Notes under the pieces: model-generated
Database searches by the model: none
Seen by the model: only the letters and a program-made list of their open reading frames with translations
Told to the model about the DNA's origin: nothing
Part shown: positions 9,504-17,584 of the stretch, one piece after another
Layout of the letters: every line of letters starts with the position of its first letter
Position numbering within the stretch: position 1 is the stretch's first letter
DNA from: Streptomyces sp. STR69
Lineage (GTDB): Bacteria; Actinomycetota; Actinomycetes; Streptomycetales; Streptomycetaceae
Length of the DNA: 64,000 bases
Assembly (NCBI RefSeq): GCF_024519455.1
Contig: NZ_JALJRY010000001.1
Coordinates: 74,972 to 138,971 of the forward strand
Reading direction: 5' to 3'
Program-made: the position numbers and the translations under genes

Positions 9504-10133
9504 GTGGAACTGGCCTATTACTCGGACTACGCCGTACGCCTCGTCAACACCGAGGAACCGGCCCGGGGCAAGGACGTCCTGACCTCGGTCGAGGCCGTAC
9601 GGGACCTGTTCGGCACCAACAAGGAGGCGGCCCGCCGCGCCACCGACGCCGACGTCACACGCTTCCGTTCGGTCCGGGGCCGGCTGCGGGCGGTCTTCCA
9701 GGCGGCCGACGACGGCGACGAGACCCTCTCCGTGAACCTGCTGAACTCACTCCTCCTGGAGTTCCCGGTCAGTCCGCAGATCTCCGGGCACAACTTCCGG
9801 GACGAGGACGGCCGTCCGCTGTGGCACATGCACCTCGCGGACCACCCGTCGAACGCGACCGCCGGCTACGCGGCCATCGCGGCGATGGGCCTGGCCTTCC
9901 ACCTCACCGAGTACGGCGTCGACCGCCTGGGCCTGTGCGAGGCGCCCCCGTGCCGCAACGCCTACCTGGACACCTCGACCAACCGCTCCCGGCGCTACTG
10001 CTCGGACCGCTGCGCCACCCGCGCCAACGTGGCCGCCTACCGGGCCCGGAAGCGCCTGGAGGCCGACCGGTCGGAGAGGACGGGCCTGGCGGCCGAGAGC
10101 ACCCAGCGCGCGAGCGCGAACGGCGAACGCTGA
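9504..10133 (+). CDS. CGNR zinc-finger / ABATE-domain regulator
   Basis: 209 residues from GTG. The N-terminal ~140 residues match the stress-response ABATE domain. The C-terminal part has the CGNR-type zinc finger, with spaced cysteines in LCEAPPCRNAYLD and RYCSDRCATR near residues 147-180. Proteins of this class are presumed DNA-binding regulators in actinobacteria. Its 3' end overlaps the converging sodX gene by 97 bp, which is unusually long. Confidence 0.88.
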   Translation: MELAYYSDYAVRLVNTEEPARGKDVLTSVEAVRDLFGTNKEAARRATDADVTRFRSVRGRLRAVFQAADDGDETLSVNLLNSLLLEFPVSPQISGHNFRDEDGRPLWHMHLADHPSNATAGYAAIAAMGLAFHLTEYGVDRLGLCEAPPCRNAYLDTSTNRSRRYCSDRCATRANVAAYRARKRLEADRSERTGLAAESTQRASANGER

Positions 10134-10471
10134 TCCCGCTTGAGCGGCCGGTACCGGAAGCGCACCCTGCCCAGCACCAGATCCTCGGGCACGGCGCCGT
10201 AGTCGGTACTGTCCCCACCGGCGAACGCGTTGTCCCCGAGCACCCACCACCCGCCGTCCCGCCGCTCCACGGCCCGCTTGACGACCAGCAGGTCCTGCTG
10301 GAACGGATGCCGCAGCACGACGATGTCCCCGGGCCTGATCCGCGCCCCGTACTGCACCACCAGCAAGTCCCCGTGGACCAGCGTCGGCACCATGGACGGC
10401 CCGGTCACCTCGGCCGTCCCGAAGGGCAGTACGGCCCTCCCGCGCTCGGTCTCCTGCGACAGCTCCGGCAT
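10037..10471 (-). CDS. sodX: Nickel-superoxide dismutase maturation protease
   Basis: 144 residues, S26/signal-peptidase-like. It removes the N-terminal propeptide of SodN so that the new N-terminal His can bind nickel. The catalytic Ser26 lies in GPSMVPTL and Lys65 in LLVVKRA, followed by the conserved GDN box in WWVLGDNAFAGGDS. The start at 10471 is preferred because GGGGAGG lies 8 bases upstream; an in-frame ATG at 10540 has no ribosome binding site. It is divergent from sodN, the classic arrangement. Confidence 0.93.
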   Translation of the reverse strand: MPELSQETERGRAVLPFGTAEVTGPSMVPTLVHGDLLVVQYGARIRPGDIVVLRHPFQQDLLVVKRAVERRDGGWWVLGDNAFAGGDSTDYGAVPEDLVLGRVRFRYRPLKRDQRSPFALARWVLSAARPVLSDRSASRRFRAR

Positions 10472-10616
10472 CCCCGGCACCTCCCCGGTCCTATCCTCCA
10501 CCAGTCTGAGTCCGACCCCGGACTTTTGTCCTAAGCCCATGGGGGCACTCGCGAAATCAGCTTCTCCAGGGAGTAATGTCCCACCTGAGAAGACGATCAC
10601 GAGGAAGGAACGCTCC
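10472..10616. promoter_or_regulatory. Divergent sodX/sodN promoter region
   Basis: 145 bp shared by the two Ni-SOD genes. An imperfect inverted repeat starts with CTTCTC at 10561 and ends with GAGAAG at 10592, placing it in the probable sodN 5' UTR. The sodN start is preceded by AGGAAGGAA. No confident Nur box was identified. Confidence 0.45.
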
Positions 10617-11012
10617 ATGCTTTCCCGCCTGTTTGCCCCCAAGGTGAAGGTCAGCGCGCACTGCGACCTGCCCTGCGGTGTGTACGACCCGGCCCAGGCC
10701 CGCATCGAGGCGGAGTCGGTGAAGGCCGTCCAGGACAAGATGGCCGCCAACGACGACCCGCACTTCCAAGCGCGCGCCATCGTCATCAAGGAACAGCGCG
10801 CCGAGCTCGCGAAGCACCACGTCTCGGTGCTCTGGAGCGACTACTTCAAGCCCCCGCACTTCGAGAAGTACCCGGAGCTGCACCAGCTGGTCAACGACAC
10901 CCTGAAGGCCCTCTCGGCCGCCAAGGCGTCCACCGACCCGGCGACGGGCCAGAAGGCGCTGGACTACATCGCCCAGATCGACAAGATTTTCTGGGAGACC
11001 AAGAAGGCTTGA
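10617..11012 (+). CDS. sodN: Nickel superoxide dismutase
   Basis: 131 residues. The first 14 form the propeptide that SodX removes. The mature protein begins His-Cys-Asp-Leu-Pro-Cys-Gly, the nickel hook in which His1, Cys2 and Cys6 handle the metal. The rest is the four-helix bundle of the family, at full length. The coding sequence is intact to the end, but its last 15 bases before the terminal codons form the left attachment site of an integrated element, so its natural 3' flank and terminator have been displaced to about 21.78 kb. Confidence in identity is very high. Confidence 0.98.
   Translation: MLSRLFAPKVKVSAHCDLPCGVYDPAQARIEAESVKAVQDKMAANDDPHFQARAIVIKEQRAELAKHHVSVLWSDYFKPPHFEKYPELHQLVNDTLKALSAAKASTDPATGQKALDYIAQIDKIFWETKKA
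10994..11008 (+). repeat. Left attachment site (in the sodN 3' end)
   Basis: 15-bp core GGAGACCAAGAAGGC. The match to the right copy extends to 21 bp with two mismatches (TGGGAGACC...GGCTTGA here, TAGGAGACC...GGCCTGA at the right). It encodes the last residues of SodN (WETKKA), so integration conserves the protein. Confidence 0.88.
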
Positions 11013-11019
11013 TCTTTAC

Positions 11020-12174
11020 TCATGCCTTCTGACCTGCGATTTCTTTCGTTGCAGCGTCTCCCAGTCCGCACCCGGTCCGCAGGCCGCCGAGAACGGCGTC
11101 CATGACGGTCCGGGTGCGGTCTTCTTCGCCCGGCCACAGGTGGGCGTAGATCCGCAGCGTGATGACGGCGGACGCGTGGCCGAGGACGAGCTGGACCTGC
11201 TTGACGCTCGCTCCGCCGGCGATGAGGGCGGAGGCGTAGAAGTGGCGCAGGTCGTGGGTCACCATGTGCGGCAGCTCGACGGGTTTGCGCCCCGCGCGCT
11301 CGGCTGCCTCGTTCTCCGCCGCCTGGAGCGCCTTGCGGGCGCAGTTCCACTCGGTCTTCCAGCGACGGTAGTTGAGGGGCTCGCCCTCCTCCATCGTGAA
11401 CAGCCACTCCTTCGAGGGCCGTGCGGCGAGGTGCGTGAGGAGCGCGTCCGTAACGACCTCGCCGACCGGGACCGTACGCCGGGACTTGCCGGTCTTCGGC
11501 GGACCGATCAGGCCGGACTGGAGACGCTGGCGCTCGACGCGGATCGTGCCGCTCTTGAAGTCGACGTCCGAGAGCTTGAGGCCGAGCAACTCGCCTATCC
11601 GCAAGCCCGATCCGGCCAGGACGACGATCGCCGTTCGGATGTACGGCGGCATCGCTCCGAGCATCGCCTCGACCTGCGCGACAGTGAGCGGAGTGAACTC
11701 CTCGTCGGGCATGGACGGAAGCGTGATCCGCTTGCAGGGGGTCACGGCGATGACCTTGTCCTCGACGGCCGCCGTCATGACGCGGACCAGGACGTCGTAG
11801 ACGTTGCGTACGCTGCCGGGACCCAGTTGCTCGGAGAGCTTCTTGAAGAGGGCCTGGATGTGGCTGCGGCGCAAGGACGCCATCGCGTAGGAGCCGAGCG
11901 CGGGTATCAGGTGAACCCGCAGGGCGTTGTCGGTGATACGGGTGCCCGCCTCACCGGCGATCTGCTCGCCCTCCCACTTCGTCGCGTACTTCTCGAATGA
12001 GATCTTGCCGGCGCGCGGGTCGACGTACAGGCCGGTGACCACGCTGGCCGTGACCTCGTCGAGCCAGCGCTGGGCGTCGAGTTTGCGGTCGAAGTGGCGG
12101 GCGTGCTCCTTGCCGTCAAGGTCGCGGTAGCGGGCCCGCCATTTGCCGTTGGGGCGCTTTTGAATGTTGGCCAA
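11020..12174 (-). CDS. int: Tyrosine recombinase (integrase)
   Basis: 384 residues with an N-terminal arm-binding region, an SAM-like core-binding domain and the catalytic domain. Catalytic residues visible are Arg in GSGLRIGELLGL, His307 and Arg310 in HDLRH, His in LGHAS and the nucleophile Tyr343 in RIYAHLW. The gene ends 11 bp from the left attachment core, the standard position for a site-specific integrase that recognises that site. It should integrate the element into sodN and, with the excisionase, excise it. Confidence 0.95.
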   Translation of the reverse strand: MANIQKRPNGKWRARYRDLDGKEHARHFDRKLDAQRWLDEVTASVVTGLYVDPRAGKISFEKYATKWEGEQIAGEAGTRITDNALRVHLIPALGSYAMASLRRSHIQALFKKLSEQLGPGSVRNVYDVLVRVMTAAVEDKVIAVTPCKRITLPSMPDEEFTPLTVAQVEAMLGAMPPYIRTAIVVLAGSGLRIGELLGLKLSDVDFKSGTIRVERQRLQSGLIGPPKTGKSRRTVPVGEVVTDALLTHLAARPSKEWLFTMEEGEPLNYRRWKTEWNCARKALQAAENEAAERAGRKPVELPHMVTHDLRHFYASALIAGGASVKQVQLVLGHASAVITLRIYAHLWPGEEDRTRTVMDAVLGGLRTGCGLGDAATKEIAGQKA

Positions 12175-12195
12175 GTGGCTTCTCCCTTGGGTTGG

Positions 12196-12699
12196 TTACC
12201 GGTAGTTGCCGCCGCCCTCGATGTGCTCGGTGAGGGTGCGCGCGTCGCGCTCGTCGCCCATCAGGCGAAGGCACTGCTCATGGATGGCTCGTGAGCTGTC
12301 GGGGTGACCCTGAATGTGCTCGGCGATGCCGACGACGGCGTGGTGCAGGCGGTCTTCGGCGTCGCGTGTCTCGTAGTACGCCTCGACGGCTTCCTGAACG
12401 AGCCGTCTGCTGTCGAGATCAAGCCCTTCCAGCGACGGTGACATCAGCTCTTCGAGGGGCAGCTCGAAGACGCGGGCGAAGGCGAGCGCCTCGTCGACGT
12501 TGATGCGGCGGCGCGGGGTGCCGTTCTCGATGCGCCAGACCGCGGTCTGGTTCATCTTGACGCCGGCCTTGGACACCCGGTCCGCCAGCTCCGTCGTGCT
12601 CCATCCCCTGACCTCGCGCTCCAGCGCCACGCGAGCGGCGATGTTGCCCTCGCTGTAGAGCAGCGGCACCTCACCACCGTCGACCTTGTCGCCTGCCAT
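12196..12699 (-). CDS. XRE-family HTH regulator of the element
   Basis: 167 residues from the ATG at 12699, which has GGAGG 6 bases upstream. A Cro/C1-type HTH occupies about residues 20-80 (...WSTTELADRVSKAGVKMNQT...). The C-terminal half is helical and of unknown function. It lies between integrase and excisionase, divergent from the latter. The likely role is to control excision or replication genes, as in other actinobacterial integrative elements; this is inference from position. Confidence 0.85.
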   Translation of the reverse strand: MAGDKVDGGEVPLLYSEGNIAARVALEREVRGWSTTELADRVSKAGVKMNQTAVWRIENGTPRRRINVDEALAFARVFELPLEELMSPSLEGLDLDSRRLVQEAVEAYYETRDAEDRLHHAVVGIAEHIQGHPDSSRAIHEQCLRLMGDERDARTLTEHIEGGGNYR

Positions 12700-12819
12700 C
12701 GAACCTCCATCACGATCATCACTATCCCAATTGTAACGCACGCTATCCGATTTGGTTAACCGGCGATCGTCGGGCACACTTTATGCAGATAGGAACGCCA
12801 CTTAGTCGATTAGGAACGC
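12700..12819. promoter_or_regulatory. Divergent control region between XRE regulator and excisionase
   Basis: 120 bp, visibly AT-richer than its surroundings, holding both promoters. The 9-mer TAGGAACGC occurs twice, at 12790-12798 and 12811-12819, 21 bp (two helical turns) apart. The second copy also supplies the excisionase ribosome binding site directly before its ATG. This is a plausible operator for the XRE protein. Confidence 0.55.
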
Positions 12820-13014
12820 ATGCGATACCTGACCACCGCCGAGGTCGCCGAGCGCTACCGCACAGCCGAGAGCACCGTCCGCTACTGGCGCCAGATCGAG
12901 AAAGGCCCGCGCGGGATCAAGATCGGCAAGCGGGTGCTGTACGCCGAGGCCGAGCTGCTGCGCTACGAGCGCGCGCTGAACGACAGCCGGGGCGAGTGGG
13001 GTCTGGCCTCCTGA
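12820..13014 (+). CDS. xis: Excisionase-like winged-helix protein
   Basis: 64 residues. A MerR/Xis-type winged helix is evident: LTTAEVAERYRTAESTVRYW, then a wing with GIKIGKRVLY. Such proteins act as recombination directionality factors with tyrosine integrases. It opens the rightward operon of the element, two genes from the integrase and divergent from it, which fits that role. Confidence 0.85.
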   Translation: MRYLTTAEVAERYRTAESTVRYWRQIEKGPRGIKIGKRVLYAEAELLRYERALNDSRGEWGLAS

Positions 13015-13110
13015 GCCGACGAGAGCCCCGGACACGGAAACGGCCCTCGGCGCGCCAACGCCAAGGGCCGGAGAGTCCCCGCACTTCGCCCATCCCTGAA
13101 CGAACAAGCC

Positions 13111-13146
13111 GGCGAGGGGCTGGACCTTGCCCGTCCTCCCCTCGCC
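13111..13146 (+). other. Leader hairpin ahead of the DUF3631 gene
   Basis: GGCGAGGGG (13111-13119) and CCCCTCGCC (13138-13146) form a 9-bp stem with an 18-base loop. It ends only 4 bases before the GAGAGGAA ribosome binding site. It could modulate translation of the replication-like ATPase or act as an attenuator; no function is shown. Confidence 0.45.
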
Positions 13147-13160
13147 TGAGAGGAACGTCC

Positions 13161-14822
13161 ATGGAGGACCCTACGTCCCCCGCCACGAACGCATCCCCAA
13201 CTGCCTGGCCCGCAACCGCGGTCCCCGGCGAAGGCATCCCCTGGCACCGCGGGGACCAGACGGACACACGGTCACCTGCTACGGGGACCACACAGCAATC
13301 GGCGGACGCGGGAGCACACGGGGACCAGCGCCCGGCTGACGCAGCGGCTGGGGACCGTCCCCACAAGGCGCCCGAGCCCCCGTCCCCGCAAGCCACGGTC
13401 CCGATATCCACAGCCGCTGGAAACCTGCAGGCCAGCGGGGCGAAAACAGGGACCGGTCCCCAAGACGAGGGAGTTACACCAGGGGACCGCAATGGGGACC
13501 GTGATCGCGGTCCCCGTCGGCCGCCGGGGACCGACGGTCCCACCGAGGGGACCGTGCATCAGGAGATCGCGGTCCCCGATGGCAGGCTGGGCACCGGAGA
13601 TCACGAAAGCACCGGCATCGAGTCGGCTGCTGACGGTGCTGCACTGCTTGACGAGTTGCGGTCGGCGATCGCCAAGTACGCGGTGCTGCCCAGCGAGGAG
13701 GCGTTGATTGCGGTGACGTTGTGGGTGGCGGCCACCCACATCCAGCCCGCGCTGCAGCACGCTCCCCGCTTGGCGGTGGTCGGGCCGACCAAGGGGTGCG
13801 GCAAGTCCCGCGTCCTTGACGTGCTCCACGAGACCGTCCACCAGCCGATCATGACGGTGAACATGTCCACGGCGGTGCTCTTCCGCGTCATCGGCAAGAA
13901 CCCGCGCACGCTCCTGGTGGACGAGGCCGACGCCATCTTCAGCAAGGCGGGCGACAACGAGGAACTGCGCGGCCTGCTGAACGCCGGACATCAGCGCAAC
14001 CGGCCCGCCTGGCGCATCTCCGGTCCGGAGCACAAGCCGACCCCGTATCCGACCTTCGCCATGGCCGCGCTGGCCGCGATCGGCGACTTGCCCGACACGA
14101 TCACGGACCGAGCAGTCGTGCTCCGCATGCAAAAGCGAAAGCCCGGTGAGAAGGTCACCCCGTTCCGGTCACGGTACGCCGTACCGGAATTGAATACGCT
14201 GCGAGACAAGCTGGCCGCGTGGCTGACCCCACTGCAGGCCACCGCTGCCCGCCTGGTGCCACGGATGCCGGTCGAGGACCGGGCCGCGGATACCTGGGAG
14301 CCGCTGGTCATCGTCGCCGACATGGCCGGCGGTCACTGGCCCACGAGTGCTCGGGCGGCCTGTGTGGCAATGACCCGCAACGAGGTCGTCCAGGACGAGC
14401 AGACCACCCTCAAGACACGGCTGCTGCGCGACATCCGCCGTGTCTTCGCCGAGCGGGACAACCCCGAGGCCCTGCGTACCCATGACTTGGTCCAGGAGCT
14501 CACCGTGGACGCCGAGGCGCCGTGGGCGGAGTACGGCACCAAGGGCCTGAACGCCTACCACCTGGCCAATCTGCTGCGGGACTTCAACATCAGCCCGGCC
14601 AACTACCGCTTCGAGGGGGGCAGGCAGGCCAAGGCGTACATGCGTAACCGGTTCCTCGACGCCTGGGCCCGCTACTGCCCGGACCCCACCCAACAGGTCA
14701 CCACGCCCACGCACGAGGTCACACCGGCACCTCCAGCCAAGGGCCAGTCGCCCGCCGTCCCGCGGGGAACCCTGCCTGTTGGCCCGCCCGGCGGCATCGC
14801 GGGCCCCAAGCTCGCTCGCTAA
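13161..14822 (+). CDS. DUF3631 ATPase, probable replication or maintenance protein
   Basis: 553 residues from the ATG at 13161, preceded by GAGAGGAA. The first ~150 residues are low-complexity (Gly, Asp, Pro, Thr, Arg) and coincide with a dense GGGGACC repeat array in the DNA. The rest is a DUF3631 domain with Walker A GPTKGCGKS near residue 209 and an acidic Walker B-like LLVDEADAIF near 250. DUF3631 proteins are common in actinobacterial phages and integrative elements and look like helicase/primase-type ATPases. It could drive replication of the excised circle; this is inferred from domain and position. Confidence 0.82.
   Translation: MEDPTSPATNASPTAWPATAVPGEGIPWHRGDQTDTRSPATGTTQQSADAGAHGDQRPADAAAGDRPHKAPEPPSPQATVPISTAAGNLQASGAKTGTGPQDEGVTPGDRNGDRDRGPRRPPGTDGPTEGTVHQEIAVPDGRLGTGDHESTGIESAADGAALLDELRSAIAKYAVLPSEEALIAVTLWVAATHIQPALQHAPRLAVVGPTKGCGKSRVLDVLHETVHQPIMTVNMSTAVLFRVIGKNPRTLLVDEADAIFSKAGDNEELRGLLNAGHQRNRPAWRISGPEHKPTPYPTFAMAALAAIGDLPDTITDRAVVLRMQKRKPGEKVTPFRSRYAVPELNTLRDKLAAWLTPLQATAARLVPRMPVEDRAADTWEPLVIVADMAGGHWPTSARAACVAMTRNEVVQDEQTTLKTRLLRDIRRVFAERDNPEALRTHDLVQELTVDAEAPWAEYGTKGLNAYHLANLLRDFNISPANYRFEGGRQAKAYMRNRFLDAWARYCPDPTQQVTTPTHEVTPAPPAKGQSPAVPRGTLPVGPPGGIAGPKLAR
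13220..13577. repeat. Dense GGGGACC/GGTCCCC array (candidate iterons)
   Basis: Twelve exact copies of the 7-mer GGGGACC lie within about 360 bp. Eight are on the plus strand, starting at 13251, 13283, 13320, 13350, 13482, 13494, 13526 and 13547. Four are on the minus strand, at 13220, 13455, 13509 and 13571. Further six-of-seven matches are at about 13396, 13448 and 13536. Most are followed by G or A. Copies on both strands and in different reading contexts argue against a purely amino-acid cause. The array sits inside the disordered N-terminal part of the ATPase gene. Confidence 0.7.
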
Positions 14823-14841
14823 CCCACCTTCCCCTGGGCTC

Positions 14842-14976
14842 GTCGCACTCCGTCGCGTCCGTCCCCGCGCAGGTCAGCGCGGGGACGGACTTCCTCGCCA
14901 ATACGGATCTCTCCGTACCTGCGTCCGTGTCCGTACCTGTGCTGACCAGGCATGCGACGGACGCGACGGAGTACGA
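14842..14976. other. Nested inverted-repeat region, candidate oriT
   Basis: An outer 22-bp inverted repeat (one mismatch) occupies 14842-14863 and 14955-14976. Within it is a perfect 14-bp hairpin, GTCCGTCCCCGCGC (14857-14870) and GCGCGGGGACGGAC (14877-14890), with a 6-base loop. A smaller TACGGA-TCTC-TCCGTA hairpin near 14902 and a repeated TCCGTACCTG follow. The region lies between the ATPase stop and the mobC-relaxase operon, where origins of transfer usually sit. The inner hairpin may also terminate the ATPase gene. Confidence 0.6.
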
Positions 14977-15008
14977 CACAGCCCCGCGCACACACCCGGA
15001 GCACGACC

Positions 15009-15707
15009 ATGCACGACAACCACAGCCGCCGCAGGGGCCTGTTCGGCCTAGGCCGTCGACCAGCAGCAAGCTGGAGCGAACGAGCCTCTAACGAGGCTTC
15101 GTCCGCGCTTGCCTCCGCCCCGGGGGTGGCGGAGGAGGCGGCCGGGCGCCAGCGGGCACCCGAGCTGGGGACTGGGATCGTCGCGCCCGATGCCGCGCCT
15201 ATCGCCGACTCCACGTCCGCATCCGCACCCGACGAGCCACCCGTCGATGCTCCAGCAGTCATCGAGAAGCCCTCCTGGCGCGAACCCGACGCCCCTGCGC
15301 TGCCCGTGCTGCTGAACCGCAAGCGCACTACCGAGAAGCGCGACCAGGACAAGACCATCCGCTTCACACCGACCGCGGTCCGCATCATCGCCGAGGAGGC
15401 CGAGCGACGCGGGCAGAAGTTCGCCGGCTTCGTCGGCGATGCCGCCCTCGCCGTCGCCCTGGGCAAGGCGGGCCTGGTCGGCAGCCCGGAGGACGATCCC
15501 GATCGCCCTCTCATCGAGGCCATCGAGGCGCACACCACTGCGCTGAACCGCGTCGGCAACAACCTCAACCAGATCACCGAAGCCATCCACCGAGGCGCCG
15601 TTCCCGAGCAAGCCGAGGCCGTTCTGGCCGGCGTCGCGCGGACGGTCGAGAGCAGCTACCGGCTGATCGACCGGCTTCTGACGGAGGGCACTGCGGATGG
15701 TGCCTGA
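15009..15707 (+). CDS. mobC: MobC-like relaxosome accessory protein
   Basis: 232 residues from the ATG at 15009. The N-terminal ~90 residues are variable and disordered. The C-terminal half has a ribbon-helix-helix-like start (KTIRFTPTAVRIIAEEAE) and the MobC signature ALNRVGNNLNQITEAI near residue 180. MobC proteins bind oriT beside the nick and load the relaxase. Its end overlaps the relaxase start by 11 bp, so the two are co-translated. Confidence 0.85.
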   Translation: MHDNHSRRRGLFGLGRRPAASWSERASNEASSALASAPGVAEEAAGRQRAPELGTGIVAPDAAPIADSTSASAPDEPPVDAPAVIEKPSWREPDAPALPVLLNRKRTTEKRDQDKTIRFTPTAVRIIAEEAERRGQKFAGFVGDAALAVALGKAGLVGSPEDDPDRPLIEAIEAHTTALNRVGNNLNQITEAIHRGAVPEQAEAVLAGVARTVESSYRLIDRLLTEGTADGA

Positions 15708-17379
15708 CGTCTCCACCGGCTCCAGCACGCTCGGCCTGATCAACTACCTCTTCAGCAAAGGGCGGCGCGACGAGCACACCGACCCGCACATCGTCGCTGC
15801 TTGGGACATGGCCGGCGCCCCCGATCCCGGCCGCGACCCCGAGGCCACCTACACCCGGCTCGCCCGGCGCCTGGACCACCACGTGGACCTGCGCACGCGC
15901 GAGCTGGGCGGTAGGAAGCCACCGCAGCATGTGTGGCACTGCCCCGTACGCACCGCGCCCGGCGACCGCTACCTGACCGACACCGAGTGGGCCGAAGTAT
16001 CGCGCCGTGTCGTCGCGGCCACGGGCATCGCCCCTGACGGCGACGAGAAGGCGTGCCGGTGGATCGCGGTCCGGCACGCCGACGACCACATCCACATCCT
16101 GGCGACAACCATCCGCGCCGACGGCCGCCGCCCCCGCACGAACCGCGACGGCTGGCGGGCACAGCGGGAATGCCGCAAGATCGAGGCCGAGTTCGGGCTG
16201 CGCCGCCTCAAGTCCGGCGACCTCACCGCACCGCGCACGCCCACTGGCGCCGAGCGGGCCAAGGCCGAGCGCCAGGGCCGGGAGCAGACCGCGCGCGAGT
16301 GGCTGCGCGAGCAGGCGTACGCGGTCGCCGCCGCCGTACGCAGCATCGACGAGTACTTCACCGTGCTGCGTTCTCTCGGTATCCAGGTCAGGCCGCGCAT
16401 CGGCCCGGAGACCGGTGAGGTGACCGGGTACAGCCTCGCCGCCCCTGGCGACACCACCGGAGGCCAACCCATCTGGTACGGAGGCTCAAGCCTCGCCCCC
16501 GACCTGTCCTACAACCGCCTGTGCGAACGCCTCCCCACCCAGGATCTGTTCGACCGCCCCCAGCTGGTGGCGGACCCGGTCGAACCATGGCACCGCGTCG
16601 AAACCGCCATCCGCCACACCCACGCCGCCCTCGCCTCGGGCGACGACGCCATGGCCCAGGGCCACCTGGATGCGTTCGGCGACGCGCTCCACAACCTGGC
16701 CCTCGCCACCCACGGCCCGCACCAGGTCGAACTACGAGCCGCAGCAAGGGCGTTCAACCGCGCCCGACGCTCGGCGATCCGGGCCGACCACCAGGCCGCC
16801 AGCGCGCTGCGCCAGGCCGCCAAGGAACTCGCCTACGCCACACACGATCCTGGCGGACTCGCCATCGCCTTGATCTTCGCCGCCCTCCATCTGGCGCGCG
16901 CCGCTGCCAATTGGCACGAGCAACGCGGGCACGAGCAGCAGGCGGCAGCAGCCGAGGAAGCCTTCCGTCATCTGCAGGCGGGTTACCAGCAGGCCGGCGA
17001 GCCGGTACTGGCGGATCTCACCCGACGTGCCCCACGCACCGTCACCGTCCGCCGCTTCGAGCAAGACCTGCGCGCAGCCCTCCCCGACCACGCCGACCGC
17101 ATCCTCACCGACCCCGCCTGGCCGGCCCTGACCACGACCCTCGCCCGCGCCGAGACCGCCGGCCACAACCCTCGGCATCTCTTGGCCGAAGTCGCTGCCC
17201 AACGAGAACTCGATACCGCCGGACAGCCCGCCGAAGTTCTCAACTGGCGCATCACCGTCCAGCCGAACAAGCGAGCTCAGGCGGCACGCAGTCGAAGCAC
17301 CCGACCAGCCACGCCAGCACCACAGCCCACACCCACGGCGGTGAGCGAACGGCCAACGGAACGCAGCCGACACCGATAA
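15697..17379 (+). CDS. mobA: Relaxase / mobilization nuclease
   Basis: 560 residues. The N-terminal ~230 residues form the relaxase domain, with the histidine cluster HADDHIHI at about 126-133 that binds the metal, and a probable catalytic Tyr nearer the N-terminus (several Tyr in the first 55 residues). The C-terminal half is helical and Arg/Ala-rich. It would nick oriT and lead the strand into a recipient. Translation is coupled to mobC. No coupling protein is encoded here, so the element depends on a helper conjugation system. Confidence 0.9.
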   Translation: MVPDVSTGSSTLGLINYLFSKGRRDEHTDPHIVAAWDMAGAPDPGRDPEATYTRLARRLDHHVDLRTRELGGRKPPQHVWHCPVRTAPGDRYLTDTEWAEVSRRVVAATGIAPDGDEKACRWIAVRHADDHIHILATTIRADGRRPRTNRDGWRAQRECRKIEAEFGLRRLKSGDLTAPRTPTGAERAKAERQGREQTAREWLREQAYAVAAAVRSIDEYFTVLRSLGIQVRPRIGPETGEVTGYSLAAPGDTTGGQPIWYGGSSLAPDLSYNRLCERLPTQDLFDRPQLVADPVEPWHRVETAIRHTHAALASGDDAMAQGHLDAFGDALHNLALATHGPHQVELRAAARAFNRARRSAIRADHQAASALRQAAKELAYATHDPGGLAIALIFAALHLARAAANWHEQRGHEQQAAAAEEAFRHLQAGYQQAGEPVLADLTRRAPRTVTVRRFEQDLRAALPDHADRILTDPAWPALTTTLARAETAGHNPRHLLAEVAAQRELDTAGQPAEVLNWRITVQPNKRAQAARSRSTRPATPAPQPTPTAVSERPTERSRHR

Positions 17380-17488
17380 GGGAGTCGGCCCTCAGCGGCG
17401 GCAGACGAGGATGCCGCCGAGGCAAGTGACCTTGAAGGCCCGTCCCTCGCGAGGCTCTCGCGCCGACCGAAGACGCGAGTCCTCGCAC

Positions 17489-17530
17489 AGGGCGGCCGTC
17501 GTAATCGCCGACATGCGGCGGCCGCCCTTT
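17489..17530 (+). terminator. Terminator after the mob operon
   Basis: AGGGCGGCCG (17489-17498) pairs with CGGCCGCCCT (17519-17528), followed by TT. It is about 110 bp after the relaxase stop. It separates the mobilization module from the transposase relic and cargo. Confidence 0.65.
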
Positions 17531-17584
17531 ACCCTCCCGGTCGCCGACCTTTTCTCCTCCTGCAGTCAATGGCTCGCTCCGGCA

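Noticed and set aside
10994..11008. A tRNA gene as the integration site
   Set aside because: No cloverleaf or CCA-type end is present; the site lies within the sodN coding sequence.
12783..13160. Extension of the DUF3631 frame upstream through the excisionase gene
   Set aside because: It overlaps the recognisable xis gene in another frame and has no start signal; the ATG at 13161 has a ribosome binding site.
13220..13577. GGGGACC array read as a simple amino-acid repeat
   Set aside because: Copies lie on both strands and encode different residues (Gly-Asp in one sense, Val-Pro or Gly-Pro in the other), so composition alone does not explain them; kept as a finding instead.
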